NCBI GenBank assembly: GCA_052034005.1
Contig: JBPOJB010000037.1
Coordinates: 44,013 to 108,012, forward strand
Source of the DNA: JAAYDI01 sp052034005
Lineage (GTDB): Bacteria; Planctomycetota; Planctomycetia; Pirellulales; Pirellulaceae
Direction: 5' to 3'
Length of the DNA stretch: 64,000 nt
The translations under genes and the position numbers were made by a program. A model generated the notes under the pieces. It made no database searches. It had not been told where the DNA came from and saw only the letters and a list, made by a program, of their open reading frames with translations. Below are positions 8,903 to 21,800 of the stretch, piece by piece. Every line of letters begins with the position of its first letter. Position 1 is the stretch's first letter.

Positions 8903-8923
8903 ATGCAGACGCCGATCGGGCAG
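8891..8923 (+). other. Hairpin across the sigma gene stop codon
   Basis: CTGCCCGAT at 8891-8899 and ATCGGGCAG at 8915-8923 form a perfect 9-bp stem around a 15-nt loop that contains the end of the stop codon. No T-run follows, so it is more likely an mRNA 3'-end stabiliser than an intrinsic terminator. Confidence 0.45.
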
Positions 8924-9107
8924 CCCGGCCACAGTGGGATCTTATCGGAGGTGCCCCCAGACAGGGGATCTTACTCGTAGGGAGGTGCTCTTTCGCACTC
9001 CGCGGTGGCGGCCGCCCGCACTAGGCTGGCACGGGAAGCGGCCTGGAAGGCGTGGCAAGTTGCGAATTCTGGATAGATTCGGGTGCGGCCTCTCCCGGCA
9101 GGGTCGT

Positions 9108-9139
9108 CCCCGCGAGCCGGTCGGGGCGGTCGTTTTTTT
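9108..9139 (+). terminator. Probable intrinsic terminator before the tRNA cluster
   Basis: CCCCG (9108-9112) and CGGGG (9122-9126) form a short GC stem that can be extended imperfectly, and a run of seven T (9133-9139) follows. It lies about 230 bp after the sigma gene and just before the tRNA/tuf promoter, so it would separate the two transcription units. The stem is short and six bases lie between it and the T-run, so confidence is moderate. Confidence 0.45.
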
Positions 9140-9150
9140 GGCCGTCCGTA

Positions 9151-9178
9151 TTGCGTGATAACCGGCCTTCGTTATATT
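9151..9178 (+). promoter_or_regulatory. Promoter of the tRNA-tuf operon
   Basis: TTGCGT (9151-9156) and TATATT (9173-9178) are separated by 16 bp and fit the sigma-70 consensus (4/6 and 5/6). The expected start point near 9185 is about 24 bp before the first tRNA. It is the only good promoter between the sigma gene and tRNA-Thr. Confidence 0.6.
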
Positions 9179-9208
9179 TACTGGTTTTCGCAGGGTGGGT
9201 CATCGTAG

Positions 9209-9281
9209 GCCAGCGTAGCTCAATTGGCAGAGCAGTTGATTTGTAATCAACAGGTTGTGGGTTCAAGTCCCTCCGCTGGCT
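9209..9281 (+). tRNA. tRNA-Thr (TGT)
   Basis: The cloverleaf closes with GCCAGCG (9209-9215) and CGCTGGC (9274-9280), discriminator T. The D arm is TAGCTCAATTGGCAGAGCA, the T loop GTTCAAGTC, and the anticodon loop TTTGTAA gives anticodon TGT for threonine. No CCA is encoded. It is the first gene of the tRNA-Thr/Tyr/Gly/Thr-tuf group. Confidence 0.95.
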
Positions 9282-9370
9282 TCATGCCGTGCGGAGGTGC
9301 CCGACCACTCCGGCAGCTGGGTGCGTGGCATGCGCAACCTGTTTGCAGATACGAGGCAACGGCGTTTCTG

Positions 9371-9452
9371 GGGGGTTTCCCGAGCGGTCAAAGGGGTCAG
9401 ACTGTAAATCTGATGGCGCAGCCTTCGTAGGTTCGAATCCTACACCCCCCAC
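9371..9452 (+). tRNA. tRNA-Tyr (GTA)
   Basis: The acceptor stem pairs GGGGGGT (9371-9377) with ACCCCCC (9445-9451), discriminator A. The anticodon stem-loop CAGACTGTAAATCTG presents GTA. A long variable arm and the 82-nt length are as expected for a class II tRNA-Tyr. It is the second tRNA of the cluster. Confidence 0.95.
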
Positions 9453-9582
9453 CTTGTGAGACGCGCGGCAAAAGGTGGCTGGTCGAGCCGGGGAGGCGCG
9501 CGTCTGCTTCCAACGGTCGATAGACAGGGCGGTGGGCGTGGATCGAGACAGGGCAGTTAGTTGCCGGACATACCGAGGGGTC

Positions 9583-9653
9583 GCGGGTGTAGCTCAATGG
9601 TAGAGCGTCAGCCTTCCAAGCTGAACACGAGGGTTCGATTCCCTTCACCCGCT
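9583..9653 (+). tRNA. tRNA-Gly (TCC)
   Basis: GCGGGTG (9583-9589) pairs with CACCCGC (9646-9652), discriminator T, in a 71-nt cloverleaf. The anticodon stem-loop CAGCCTTCCAAGCTG carries TCC, and the T arm is GGGTTCGATTCCC. It is the third tRNA before tuf. Confidence 0.95.
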
Positions 9654-9663
9654 CTGGGCATCA

Positions 9664-9736
<73 letters not shown>

Positions 9737-9861
9737 CTTGGGCAGGTGACGGGAATGGCCGGAGCGAGTCGGGCGATCGGTTCGTGGTTCCGTGGTTTTT
9801 GCTGTGTTGTGGTTATTTGGGTACATCGACAAACGCATACGTAACTTAGGTGTGGAAAGCA

Positions 9862-11058
9862 ATGGCTAAGGATACATTCAAACGCGACAAACCGCACGTC
9901 AACGTAGGTACGATCGGTCATATCGACCATGGCAAGACGACCTTGACGGGGGCCATCCTGGCGGCCCAGGCCACCAAGGGGTTGGCCACGTTCAAGTCGT
10001 ACGCCGACATCGCCAAGGGCGGGACGGTCCGCGATGCGACCAAGACCGTGACGATTGCGGTGGCGCACGTCGAGTACGAGAGCGACAAGCGGCACTACGC
10101 CCACATCGATTGCCCGGGTCACGCGGACTTCATCAAGAACATGATCACCGGTGCCGCCCAGATGGACGGTGCCATCCTGGTCGTCTCGGCGGCGGACGGC
10201 CCGATGCCGCAGACCAAGGAGCACGTGTTGCTGGCCCGCCAGGTGGATGTGCCGGCCATCGTCGTGTTCCTCAACAAGGTCGACCTGGTGGACGACGCGG
10301 AACTGCTGGATCTGGTGGAGATCGAGGTGCGGGAGCTGCTCGACAAGTACGGCTTCCCGGGCGACGAGATCCCGATTATTCGCGGCGACAGCCTGACCGC
10401 CTACAAGAACCCGAACGATCCGGCGGCGACCAAGTGCATCAGCGAGCTGATGGACGCGATCGACGCGTACATCCCCGAGCCGCAGCGGGTGATCGACAAG
10501 CCGTTCCTGATGGCGATCGAAGACGTGTTCTCGATCGAAGGGCGCGGCACGGTGGCCACGGGCCGTATCGAGCAGGGGGTCGTGAAGGTCGGTGACGAAG
10601 TGGAGATCGTGGGGCTGTCCAACCAGAGCCGCAAGACGACCTGCACCGGGGTGGAGATGTTCCGCAAGATCCTCGACGAAGGCCGCGCCGGAGACAACGT
10701 CGGCTGCCTGCTGCGCGGCATCAAGCGGGACGAAATCGAGCGCGGCCAGGTGCTGGCCAAGCCCGGTTCGATCACGCCCCACACCGAATTCGAGGCGGAA
10801 GTGTACTGCCTCTCCAAAGATGAAGGGGGACGGCACACGCCGTTCTTCAGCGGCTACCGGCCGCAGTTCTACTTCCGGACCACCGACGTGACCGGGACCG
10901 CCAACCTGGTGGAAGCCGAGATGTGCATGCCGGGCGACAACGTGCGGCTCCAGATCGAATTGCACAAGCCGATCGCCATGGAAGACGGCGTGCGGTTCGC
11001 GATCCGCGAAGGCGGCCGCACCGTCGGCTCCGGCGTCGTCACGAAGGTGGTCAAGTAG
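9862..11058 (+). CDS. tuf: Elongation factor Tu
   Basis: EF-Tu carries aminoacyl-tRNA to the ribosome as a GTP complex. The 398-residue protein has G1 GHIDHGKTT (about 18-26), DCPGHADF, NKVD, and the domain 2/3 blocks GRGTVATGRIEQG and DVTGTANL. Switch I is unusual: instead of the common ARGITI it reads TKTVTIAVAHVEYES after a GGTVRDA stretch, which I recall as typical of planctomycetes. The start is ATG 9862 (MAKDTFKRDKPHVN); a further in-frame start codon 12 nt upstream (9850) is not conserved. The gene lies between tRNA-Thr(GGT) and tRNA-Trp, the ancestral tufB position. Confidence 0.97.
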   Translation: MAKDTFKRDKPHVNVGTIGHIDHGKTTLTGAILAAQATKGLATFKSYADIAKGGTVRDATKTVTIAVAHVEYESDKRHYAHIDCPGHADFIKNMITGAAQMDGAILVVSAADGPMPQTKEHVLLARQVDVPAIVVFLNKVDLVDDAELLDLVEIEVRELLDKYGFPGDEIPIIRGDSLTAYKNPNDPAATKCISELMDAIDAYIPEPQRVIDKPFLMAIEDVFSIEGRGTVATGRIEQGVVKVGDEVEIVGLSNQSRKTTCTGVEMFRKILDEGRAGDNVGCLLRGIKRDEIERGQVLAKPGSITPHTEFEAEVYCLSKDEGGRHTPFFSGYRPQFYFRTTDVTGTANLVEAEMCMPGDNVRLQIELHKPIAMEDGVRFAIREGGRTVGSGVVTKVVK

Positions 11059-11086
11059 GCGGCGGGCCGCGGCCAGGGATCATTGC

Positions 11087-11162
11087 AGGGGTGTAGCTCA
11101 ATTGGCAGAGCGTTGGTCTCCAAAACCAAAGGTTGCGAGTTCGATTCCCGCCGCCCCTGCCA
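11087..11162 (+). tRNA. tRNA-Trp (CCA)
   Basis: AGGGGTG (11087-11093) pairs with CGCCCCT (11152-11158), discriminator G, and the 3' CCA (11160-11162) is encoded, unlike in the four upstream tRNAs. The anticodon arm TTGGTCTCCAAAACCAA presents CCA for tryptophan. A run of seven T follows directly (11163-11169). It sits between tuf and secE as in many bacteria. Confidence 0.95.
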
Positions 11163-11194
11163 TTTTTTTCGTTCGCAACACTGTCGATCAGCCG

Positions 11195-11623
11195 ATGGGG
11201 AAAGACAACATGTCCTGGTTGGCCGCCTTCGTGCAGGAGCTCTTCCAACTCGGCGTGTACAAGAAGAGCCAAGGGCGGATCGCCCGGCAAGTCACCTGCG
11301 CCGTCGTCTGGGCGGTGGTCGCCGTCATGGCCTGGCGCATCTGGGTGACGCTCGGCACCGGGTCGGCCTCGCGGTTCTGGATCTGCGGTGCGATCCTGCC
11401 CGCCGGCCTGTGGCTGGGCTACCGGCTGGTGAACGTCCCCCAGTTCGCCGACTTCCTGATCGCGGTGGAAGCCGAGATGAACAAGGTGTCCTGGCCGGCG
11501 CGCGGCGAGTTGATCCGCAGTTCGTTCGTGGTCATCTTCGTGATCTTCGCGCTGGCCGCCGTGCTCTTCGGGTACGACCTGATCTGGCGGCAGTTTTTCG
11601 TGTTCATCGGAGTGCGGTCCTGA
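11195..11623 (+). CDS. secE: Preprotein translocase subunit SecE
   Basis: SecE is the small clamp subunit of the SecYEG channel in the inner membrane. The 142-residue product is longer than E. coli's functional core. It has hydrophobic segments near residues 33-50, 60-78 and 108-128, and the conserved amphipathic motif EMNKVSWPARGEL just before the last one. The start is uncertain: ATG 11195 is used here, but ATG 11210 has the better ribosome site (GGGGAAAG). rpmG (L33), often found between tuf and secE, is not present in the gap. nusG follows 84 bp later. Confidence 0.92.
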   Translation: MGKDNMSWLAAFVQELFQLGVYKKSQGRIARQVTCAVVWAVVAVMAWRIWVTLGTGSASRFWICGAILPAGLWLGYRLVNVPQFADFLIAVEAEMNKVSWPARGELIRSSFVVIFVIFALAAVLFGYDLIWRQFFVFIGVRS

Positions 11624-11707
11624 ACGTGCAGTCGCGCTGGTGGCCGGCCGCGGAGGCCGCGTGGTGGAGGCGATGGTGGTGGTTCGAGTGACCCCTATGT
11701 CGAGGGT

Positions 11708-12463
11708 GTGAAGGTGGCAGGCGACCCGGAAACCCGTGATCAGTGGACTCCCGACGCGCCGCAGGACGAACCGGGTCCCGGCGCGCCGGCGACCCCCGAA
11801 GCCGACGTCTCGCCCCCGGCCGTGACGCCGCCGGAGGAGACGACCGCCGGCCAGGACGCGACACAAGACGCGGCACAGGATGCCGGCCAGGACGCGGCAC
11901 AGGACGCGGCCGAACAAGAAGAGCCCAAGCAGTGGTACATCCTCAAAGTCCAAGTCAACCGGGAAGAGTCGATCCGCCGGGCCCTGGAGCGGCGCGTGAA
12001 GGTGGCCGGCTTGGAACCGTATTTCGGCGAGATCCTGATCCCGACCGAGGATGTGGCGGAGTACAACAAGAGCGGCAAGCGGCGGATCGTCAAGAAGAAG
12101 CTCTACCCGGGCTACTTGATGATCCACCTGGCGTTGAACGACGACACGTGGTTCCTGGTGCGCGAGACGCCGGGGATCGGCGACTTCACCGGCTCAGCCG
12201 GCAAGCCGACCCCGATGGCCGACCACGAGGTGCAGCGCATTGTCACGTCGACCAAGGGCGTGGAGTCGGGCGAGACGCCGGTCAAGACGGCGATCCCCTA
12301 CAAGCCGGGCGATCGCGTGCGGGTCAAGGAGGGGTATTTCGAGAACTTTGAAGGGGATGTCGAGTCGACGGACGAGGCCAACGGGCGCATCACGGTGATG
12401 ATCAACATCTTCGGCCGGTCCACCCCGGTGGAACTCGAGCACTGGCAGGTGGAGTCGGTCTAG
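11708..12463 (+). CDS. nusG: Transcription termination/antitermination protein NusG, extended
   Basis: NusG binds RNA polymerase and couples it to the ribosome or Rho. Residues from about 75 hold the NGN domain (QWYILKVQVNRE, KKKLYPGYLMIHL) and the last 55 residues the KOW domain (YKPGDRVRVKEGYFENFEG, FGRSTPVELE). The first 70 residues are an acidic, Ala/Gln-rich extension that includes several tandem QDAA/QDAG units, probably disordered. The start is GTG 11708; the only nearby ATG is followed at once by a stop in its frame. It is placed between secE and rplK as usual. Confidence 0.95.
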   Translation: MKVAGDPETRDQWTPDAPQDEPGPGAPATPEADVSPPAVTPPEETTAGQDATQDAAQDAGQDAAQDAAEQEEPKQWYILKVQVNREESIRRALERRVKVAGLEPYFGEILIPTEDVAEYNKSGKRRIVKKKLYPGYLMIHLALNDDTWFLVRETPGIGDFTGSAGKPTPMADHEVQRIVTSTKGVESGETPVKTAIPYKPGDRVRVKEGYFENFEGDVESTDEANGRITVMINIFGRSTPVELEHWQVESV

Positions 12464-12524
12464 GGCGACGGCGGCCCGCAGGGGTCGGACATGCCTTCAG
12501 CAGCAGCAAGACGGCGGAGCGAAT

Positions 12525-12953
12525 ATGGCGAAGCAGATGGTGGGACAGGCGAAGTTCCAGGTGCCGGGCGGGCAGGCGACTCCCGCGCCGCCGGTGGGCA
12601 CTTCGCTCGGCAGGTTCGGCATCAACCTGGGGCAGTTCGTGCAGCAGTTCAACGACCGCACCAAGGAGTACAACGGCACGCCGATCCCGGTGATCGTCAC
12701 GGTGTTCAACGACCGCAGTTTCGAGTTCGTGACCAAGAGCCCGCCGGCCGCCTCGCTGCTCAAGCAGGCGGCCGGGATCGCCAAGGGGTCCGGGACGCCC
12801 AACCGGGAGAAAGTGGGCACGGTCACCCAGGCGCAGGTGGAGGAGATCTGCCGCAAGAAGATGGCGGACCTCAACGCGCGGGACATCGAACACGCGCGGC
12901 GGATGGTCGAGGGGACTGCCCGCAGCATGGGGTTGGAGATAACGGAAGGGTAG
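12525..12953 (+). CDS. rplK: 50S ribosomal protein L11
   Basis: L11 forms the GTPase-associated region of the large subunit with L10. The 142 residues include KFQVPGGQATPAPPVGTSL, the NINGQF-like helix region FGINLGQFVQQFN, TPIPVIVTVFNDRSF and the C-terminal RNA-binding block ARDIEHARRMVEGTARSMG. The usual PALGQHGVN is replaced by TSLGRFGIN. GGAG lies five bases before the ATG. The stop is five bases before rplA. Confidence 0.97.
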   Translation: MAKQMVGQAKFQVPGGQATPAPPVGTSLGRFGINLGQFVQQFNDRTKEYNGTPIPVIVTVFNDRSFEFVTKSPPAASLLKQAAGIAKGSGTPNREKVGTVTQAQVEEICRKKMADLNARDIEHARRMVEGTARSMGLEITEG

Positions 12954-12957
12954 TCTC

Positions 12958-13635
12958 ATGACGCACAAGTCCAAACGGTACCAGGCGATGGCCAAGACGT
13001 GTGACCGCGTGCCGCTGCCGTTGGCCGAGGCGATTGCCCGGCTCAAGGCGTTCGGCACCACGAAGTTCGACCAGACGGTGGAGATCCACATGCGGCTGGG
13101 GATCGACCCCAAGCAGGCGGACCAACTGGTGCGCGGCTCGATCGTGCTCCCGCATGGGATCGGCAAGTCGCAGCGCGTGGTGGTCTTCGCCAAAGGCGAC
13201 CTGGCCGACGTGGCCCGCGACGCCGGCGCCGACGAAGTGGGTCAGGAGGAGCTGGCCAAGCGGATCCAGGACGGGTGGCTGGAGTTCGATGTGTGCATTG
13301 CGACGCCCGACATGATGGGGGTGGTCGGGCGCCTGGGCAAGGTGCTCGGCCCGCGCGGCTTGATGCCCTCGCCGCGCAGCGGCACCGTGACGCAGGATGT
13401 CGCCAAGGTCGTGCGCGAGTACAAGGCGGGGAAGGTCGAGTTCCGCAACGACTCGGGCGGCAACGTCCACGCCGTGGTCGGCAAGATCAGCTTCGACGCG
13501 GCCCGGCTGCAGGAGAACGTCCAGGCGTTCATCGACCGGATCCTGGCGATGAGGCCCAGCAGCGTCAAGGGTACGTTTGTGCGGACCATCGCCTTGTGCG
13601 CGACCATGAGTCCGTCGATCCGCGTGGCGGCCTGA
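12958..13635 (+). CDS. rplA: 50S ribosomal protein L1
   Basis: L1 builds the L1 stalk and, in many bacteria, represses its own operon. The 225 residues carry KFDQTVEIHMRLGIDPKQAD, the central domain VVVFAKGD and the signature GRLGKVLGPRGLMPSPRSGT, followed by FRNDSGGNVHAVVGK. The ATG is preceded by GGAAGG and lies just after the rplK stop, so the two are probably translationally coupled. Length and order are normal. Confidence 0.97.
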   Translation: MTHKSKRYQAMAKTCDRVPLPLAEAIARLKAFGTTKFDQTVEIHMRLGIDPKQADQLVRGSIVLPHGIGKSQRVVVFAKGDLADVARDAGADEVGQEELAKRIQDGWLEFDVCIATPDMMGVVGRLGKVLGPRGLMPSPRSGTVTQDVAKVVREYKAGKVEFRNDSGGNVHAVVGKISFDAARLQENVQAFIDRILAMRPSSVKGTFVRTIALCATMSPSIRVAA

Positions 13636-13690
13636 CCGGCGCGCGGGATGGTGAAGTGCAACCAAAGCAGCGTGTGGTGGCTGAATAACA

Positions 13691-14224
13691 ATGAGCAAAT
13701 ATGTCAAGAACCTCGTGGTCCAGGAAATCGCACAGCGGCTCCAAGGGGTCGACGATGCGCTGCTGGTCAACGTGATCGGCATGGACGCCAACCAGACGGT
13801 CGCGCTGCGGCGCGGGCTGCGCGAGAAGAACATGCACCTGCTGGTGGTCAAGAACGGCATGGCGCGGCGCGCCACCGCAGGGACGCCCCTGGCGCCGGCC
13901 TTTCAAGACGCCGAAGGGGCGCTGGCCGTGGTCTGGGGCGGCGAGGACTTCATCACGCTGGTCAAGGAAGTCGCGCGACTGGACAAGTCGAACGAGTACG
14001 AACATTTCCAGGCTCGCGGCGGCGTGATGGACGGCGAGCGGCTGTCACCCGAGCGGGTGCGGGAAATCGCCAAGTGGCCCAACCGCCTGGAGCAGCTGAG
14101 CATCCTCTCCGGGCAGATCCTAGCGCCCGGCGCCCAGCTGGTCTCCCAGATCCTGGGTCCCGGCGGGGCCTTGGCCAGCCAGATCGAGAAAAAGGCCGAA
14201 GGGGAGGAATCGTCGCCCGCCTGA
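13691..14224 (+). CDS. rplJ: 50S ribosomal protein L10
   Basis: L10 anchors the L7/L12 dimers at the stalk base. The 177-residue product begins MSKYVKNLVVQEIAQRL and contains the family core NMHLLVVKNGMARRA and the GPGGALASQIEKKAE C-terminal helix that binds L12. The C-terminal helix is followed by a short acidic end. The 55-bp gap after rplA shows no obvious L10 leader fold. Confidence 0.95.
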   Translation: MSKYVKNLVVQEIAQRLQGVDDALLVNVIGMDANQTVALRRGLREKNMHLLVVKNGMARRATAGTPLAPAFQDAEGALAVVWGGEDFITLVKEVARLDKSNEYEHFQARGGVMDGERLSPERVREIAKWPNRLEQLSILSGQILAPGAQLVSQILGPGGALASQIEKKAEGEESSPA

Positions 14225-14332
14225 ACGCGCGGGCGCGCCCCGAGGCGCCGCCGGCCACTCGCGGGGCGGGGCCCCGAGTCGCCCCGGCGGCCACAACCAT
14301 GATATCCATTGACTGTTTCACGGTAGCGCCTG

Positions 14333-14352
14333 GTGCCGCTCCCGCGCGGCAC
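14333..14352 (+). other. Hairpin in the rplJ-rplL spacer
   Basis: GTGCCGC (14333-14339) and GCGGCAC (14346-14352) make a perfect 7-bp stem with a 6-nt loop, 31 bp before rplL, followed by only four T. The 159-bp spacer is otherwise GC-rich and free of genes. It may be a processing or stability element that lets L12 be made in excess over L10; that role is inferred. Confidence 0.35.
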
Positions 14353-14383
14353 GCAGCACTTTTGGGAAAGGGAACCATCCGCC

Positions 14384-14794
14384 ATGTCTGATAGCACTGC
14401 CACCGTCGAGTTCTCCGCGGATTGCAAGGAGCTGGGCGACAAGATCGCCGGCTTGACGCTCAAGCAAGCCAAGGAACTGAGTGATTACCTCAAGGAGGTG
14501 TACAAGATCGAGCCCGCGGCGGGCGGCGGCATCGTGATGGCGGCCGCCCCGAGCGAGGGCGGCCCGGCCGCCGCCGAAGCCAAGACGGAGTGGGACGTGG
14601 TGCTCACGGGCTTCGGCGACAAGAAACTGAACGTGGTGAAAGTCGTCAAGAACATGACCGGCGCCACGCTGATGGACGCCAAGAAGATGGTCGAGAGCGC
14701 GCCGGTCGCCATCAAGGAAAAGGTCTCGAAGGAAGAGGCCGAGAAGATCAAGGCCGAACTGGAAGAAGCCGGCGGGTCGGTCGAACTCAAGTAA
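14384..14794 (+). CDS. rplL: 50S ribosomal protein L7/L12
   Basis: L12 dimers recruit translation factors. The 136-residue protein has an N-terminal dimerisation helix region (residues 10-45), an Ala/Gly-rich hinge (AAAPSEGGPAAAEAK) and the compact C-terminal domain EWDVVLTGFGDKKLNVVKVV with KEEAEKIKAELEEAGGSVEL. ATG 14384 is the start that gives the family N-terminus; the frame extends 51 bp upstream into the spacer. Confidence 0.97.
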   Translation: MSDSTATVEFSADCKELGDKIAGLTLKQAKELSDYLKEVYKIEPAAGGGIVMAAAPSEGGPAAAEAKTEWDVVLTGFGDKKLNVVKVVKNMTGATLMDAKKMVESAPVAIKEKVSKEEAEKIKAELEEAGGSVELK

Positions 14795-14997
14795 TCCACC
14801 GATTCCTGACGATGCGTCGCGCGCGGTCCGAGTCGCCGGGCGGGATGCAGGTTGAGCACGCTTGATTCTCAATGTCCTTCAGTGCAAGCGTTCGTGTGTG
14901 CTTGTGTTGCGCGGAGGAGAAGGTGCGCGCCGGTGCTCCCCCGCCCGGGCAGGGGTCCACCACCTGCCGCCCCGTCGTGCGCCATCGACCTCCGGAC

Positions 14998-15013
14998 GCC
15001 GCCCCCGGGCGGC
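14998..15013 (+). other. GC-rich hairpin between rplL and rpoB
   Basis: GCCGCC (14998-15003) and GGCGGC (15008-15013) pair around CCCG, followed by CCGTTTCG. The 257-bp rplL-rpoB spacer has no gene. In other bacteria this spacer holds a partial attenuator that lowers rpoBC relative to ribosomal proteins; this stem is a candidate, but its U tail is weak. Confidence 0.3.
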
Positions 15014-15051
15014 CCGTTTCGTGAACCGCTTTGCATGGAGCTTCGTTGCAC

Positions 15052-18774
<3,723 letters not shown>

Positions 18775-18867
18775 CCCCGCGCGGAGCATCCTCCGCCGGG
18801 CCACCCACGCGGACAACACGACAGACGATCACCACCGCACCGGGATTTCGATAAGGAGCACGGGCAC

Positions 18868-21800
18868 ATGACCATCGGCGAAAGCTCATATGATCGCATT
18901 AATGACTATGCGTCGGTCAAGATCAGCCTGGCGCGGCCGCATGATATCCGCAGCTGGTCGTTCGGCGAGGTGAAGAAGCCCGAGACGATCAACTACCGCA
19001 CCTACCGGCCGGAGAAGGACGGCCTGTTCTGCGAGCGGATCTTCGGCCCGGAGAAGGACTGGGAATGCGCCTGCGGCAAGTACCGGGGCATGAAATACAA
19101 GGGCATGATCTGCGACCGCTGCGGCGTGAAAGTCACCCACTCGCGCGTCCGCCGCAAGCGGATGGGCCACATCGAACTGGCCGCCCCGGTCGTGCACATC
19201 TGGTTCTTCAAGGCCATGCCCAGCCGACTGGGCAACCTCCTGAACATGAAGACGACCAGCCTGGAGAAGATCATCTACTTCCAGGACTACGTCGTCATCA
19301 ACCCCGGCGACACGGAACTGGAACGGCAACAACTGCTCACCGAAGAGGAGTACCGGGCGGCCCGCGACCAGTACGGCGAGGGGAGCTTCGAGGCCGACAT
19401 GGGCGCCGAGGCCATCCGCGCCCTGCTCAAGTCGCTCGACCTCGTCAAGCTCTCCGAACAGCTGCGCACGGAGCTGGCCGAGACCCGCTCCAAACAGAAG
19501 ACCAAGGACCTGACCAATCGGCTGAAGATCGTCGAGGCGATCCGCGACAGCGACAACCAGCCGGAATGGATGGTGCTGGACGCCATCCCGGTCATCCCGC
19601 CCGACCTCCGCCCCCTCGTGCTGCTGGATTCCGGCAACTTCGCCACGAGCGATTTGAACGATCTCTACCGGCGGATCATCAACCGCAACAATCGCCTGCG
19701 GAAACTCGTTGACTTGAACGCGCCGGAAGTGATCATCCGCAATGAGAAACGCATGCTGCAGCAGTCGGTCGACGCCCTGTTCGACAACAACCGCTGCAAG
19801 CGGCCCGTGCTGGGCAGCAGCAACCGGCCCCTCAAATCGCTGACCGACATGATCAAGGGGAAGCAGGGCCGGTTCCGCGAGAATCTGCTCGGCAAACGCG
19901 TCGACTACTCGGCGCGCAGCGTGATCGTGGTCGGGCCCACGCTCAAGCTGCACCAGTGCGGCCTGCCCAAGAAAATCGCGCTCGAACTCTACCAGCCGTT
20001 CATCATCCGCAAGCTCAAGGAACTCGGCCACGCCGACACCATCAAGAGCGCCAAGAAGATGCTGGAGCGCAAGGACGAGGAGGTCTGGGACATCCTGGAG
20101 GCCGTCATCCAGAACCACCCCGTGCTCCTCAACCGGGCCCCCACGCTCCACCGCATGGGCATCCAGGCCTTCGAGCCGATCCTGGTGGAGGGCAACGCGA
20201 TTCACCTCCACCCCCTGGTGTGCAAGGGGTTCAACGCGGACTTCGACGGAGACCAGATGGCGGTGCACCTGCCGCTGTCGATCGAAGCCCAGGTGGAAGC
20301 CCACACGCTGATGATGTCCACCAACAACATCTTCGCGCCCTCCAATGGGCGGCCGATCATGAGCCCGTCGCAGGACACCGTGATGGGCTGCAATTTCGTG
20401 ACGCTCCAACGCCCGGGGCGCAAAGGGGAGGGCATGAAGTTCGCCTCGTTCGAGGAAGCCGACCTGGCCTACACCCTCGGCGAACTGGACATGCACGCCG
20501 CGATCGAAGTCCGCCTGCCCGCCGACCGCTGCGAACGCCGCGACGAGGAGACGATCAGCCGGCCGGGCGCGCGGATCACGACCAGCTACGGCCGGATCCT
20601 GTTCAACATGATGCTCCCCAAGGGCATGGATTTCTACAACATGGAGCTGCGCAGCGGCGATTTGGCCACCGTCATCTCCGACTGCTACCGCATCCTCGGA
20701 CGACGCGCCACGATCGACCTGCTGGACGACATGAACCAGCTGGGGTTCCGCGAGAGCACGCGCAGCGGCCTGTCCTTCGCCACCGACGACCTGGTCACGC
20801 CGGAGACGAAGGCCCGGATCATCGCCGAGAGCGAGAAGAAGGTGCTGCGGTTCCGCAAGCTGTATGAAAAGGGCGTGATCACCGAGGCGGAACGCTATAA
20901 CCAGGTGCTCGACACCTGGACCCACGCCCGGGAACGCATCACGACCGAGATGATGTCCGCCATGAAGGCCGACGACCGCGGCGGGGCCTACGTCAACCCC
21001 GTGTTCCTCATGGCGCAGTCGGGCGCCCGCGGGGGCGTGGAACAGATCCGCCAGCTGGCCGGAATGCGCGGCCTGATGGCCAAGCCGACCGGGGAGATCA
21101 TCGAGACGCCGATCAAGGCGAACTTCCGCGAAGGGCTCTCGGTGCTCGAGTACTTCAGCTCCACGCACGGCGCGCGCAAAGGGCTGGCCGATACCGCCCT
21201 CAAGACGGCCGACTCCGGCTACCTGACCCGCAAACTGGCCGACGTCGCCCAGAACGTCGTCGTCACCATGCACGACTGCGGCACCACCCAGGGGATCACC
21301 AAGGGCGTCATCTACCGCGGCGAGAAAGTGGAAGTCCGCCTGGCCGACGCCGTCAAGGGGCGCGTCAGCCGCCAGAACATCGTCAACCTGGTCACCGACG
21401 AAGTGATCGTCCGTGAGAACGAGATGATCACGTCCGACATCGCCCGCAAGATCGAGGACCTGGGCCTCGAGAAGATCCAGGTGCGCAGCCCCATGACCTG
21501 CGACGCCGACCTGGGCGTCTGCCGGCTGTGCTACGGCATGGACCTGTCCACCGGGGCGCTGGTCGAGGAAGGAATGGCGGTCGGCATCATCGCCGCCCAG
21601 AGCATCGGGGAGCCGGGCACGCAGCTGACCATGCGGACGTTCCACATCGGCGGTACGGTGAACATGAGCGTCGAGGAAAGCGAGGCGCGGGCGAAGCGCG
21701 ACGGCATCGTCCGCTTCACCCGGGTCCGCACCGTCGAAAACCACGAACAGAAGGAAGTGGTGCTGACCCGCAACGGCGAGATCTCCATCCTGGATGCCAA

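Noticed and set aside
7040..8932. A 630-codon minus-strand frame opposite the sigma factor gene
   Set aside because: The plus strand clearly encodes sigma regions 2 and 4; the antisense translation is compositionally biased.
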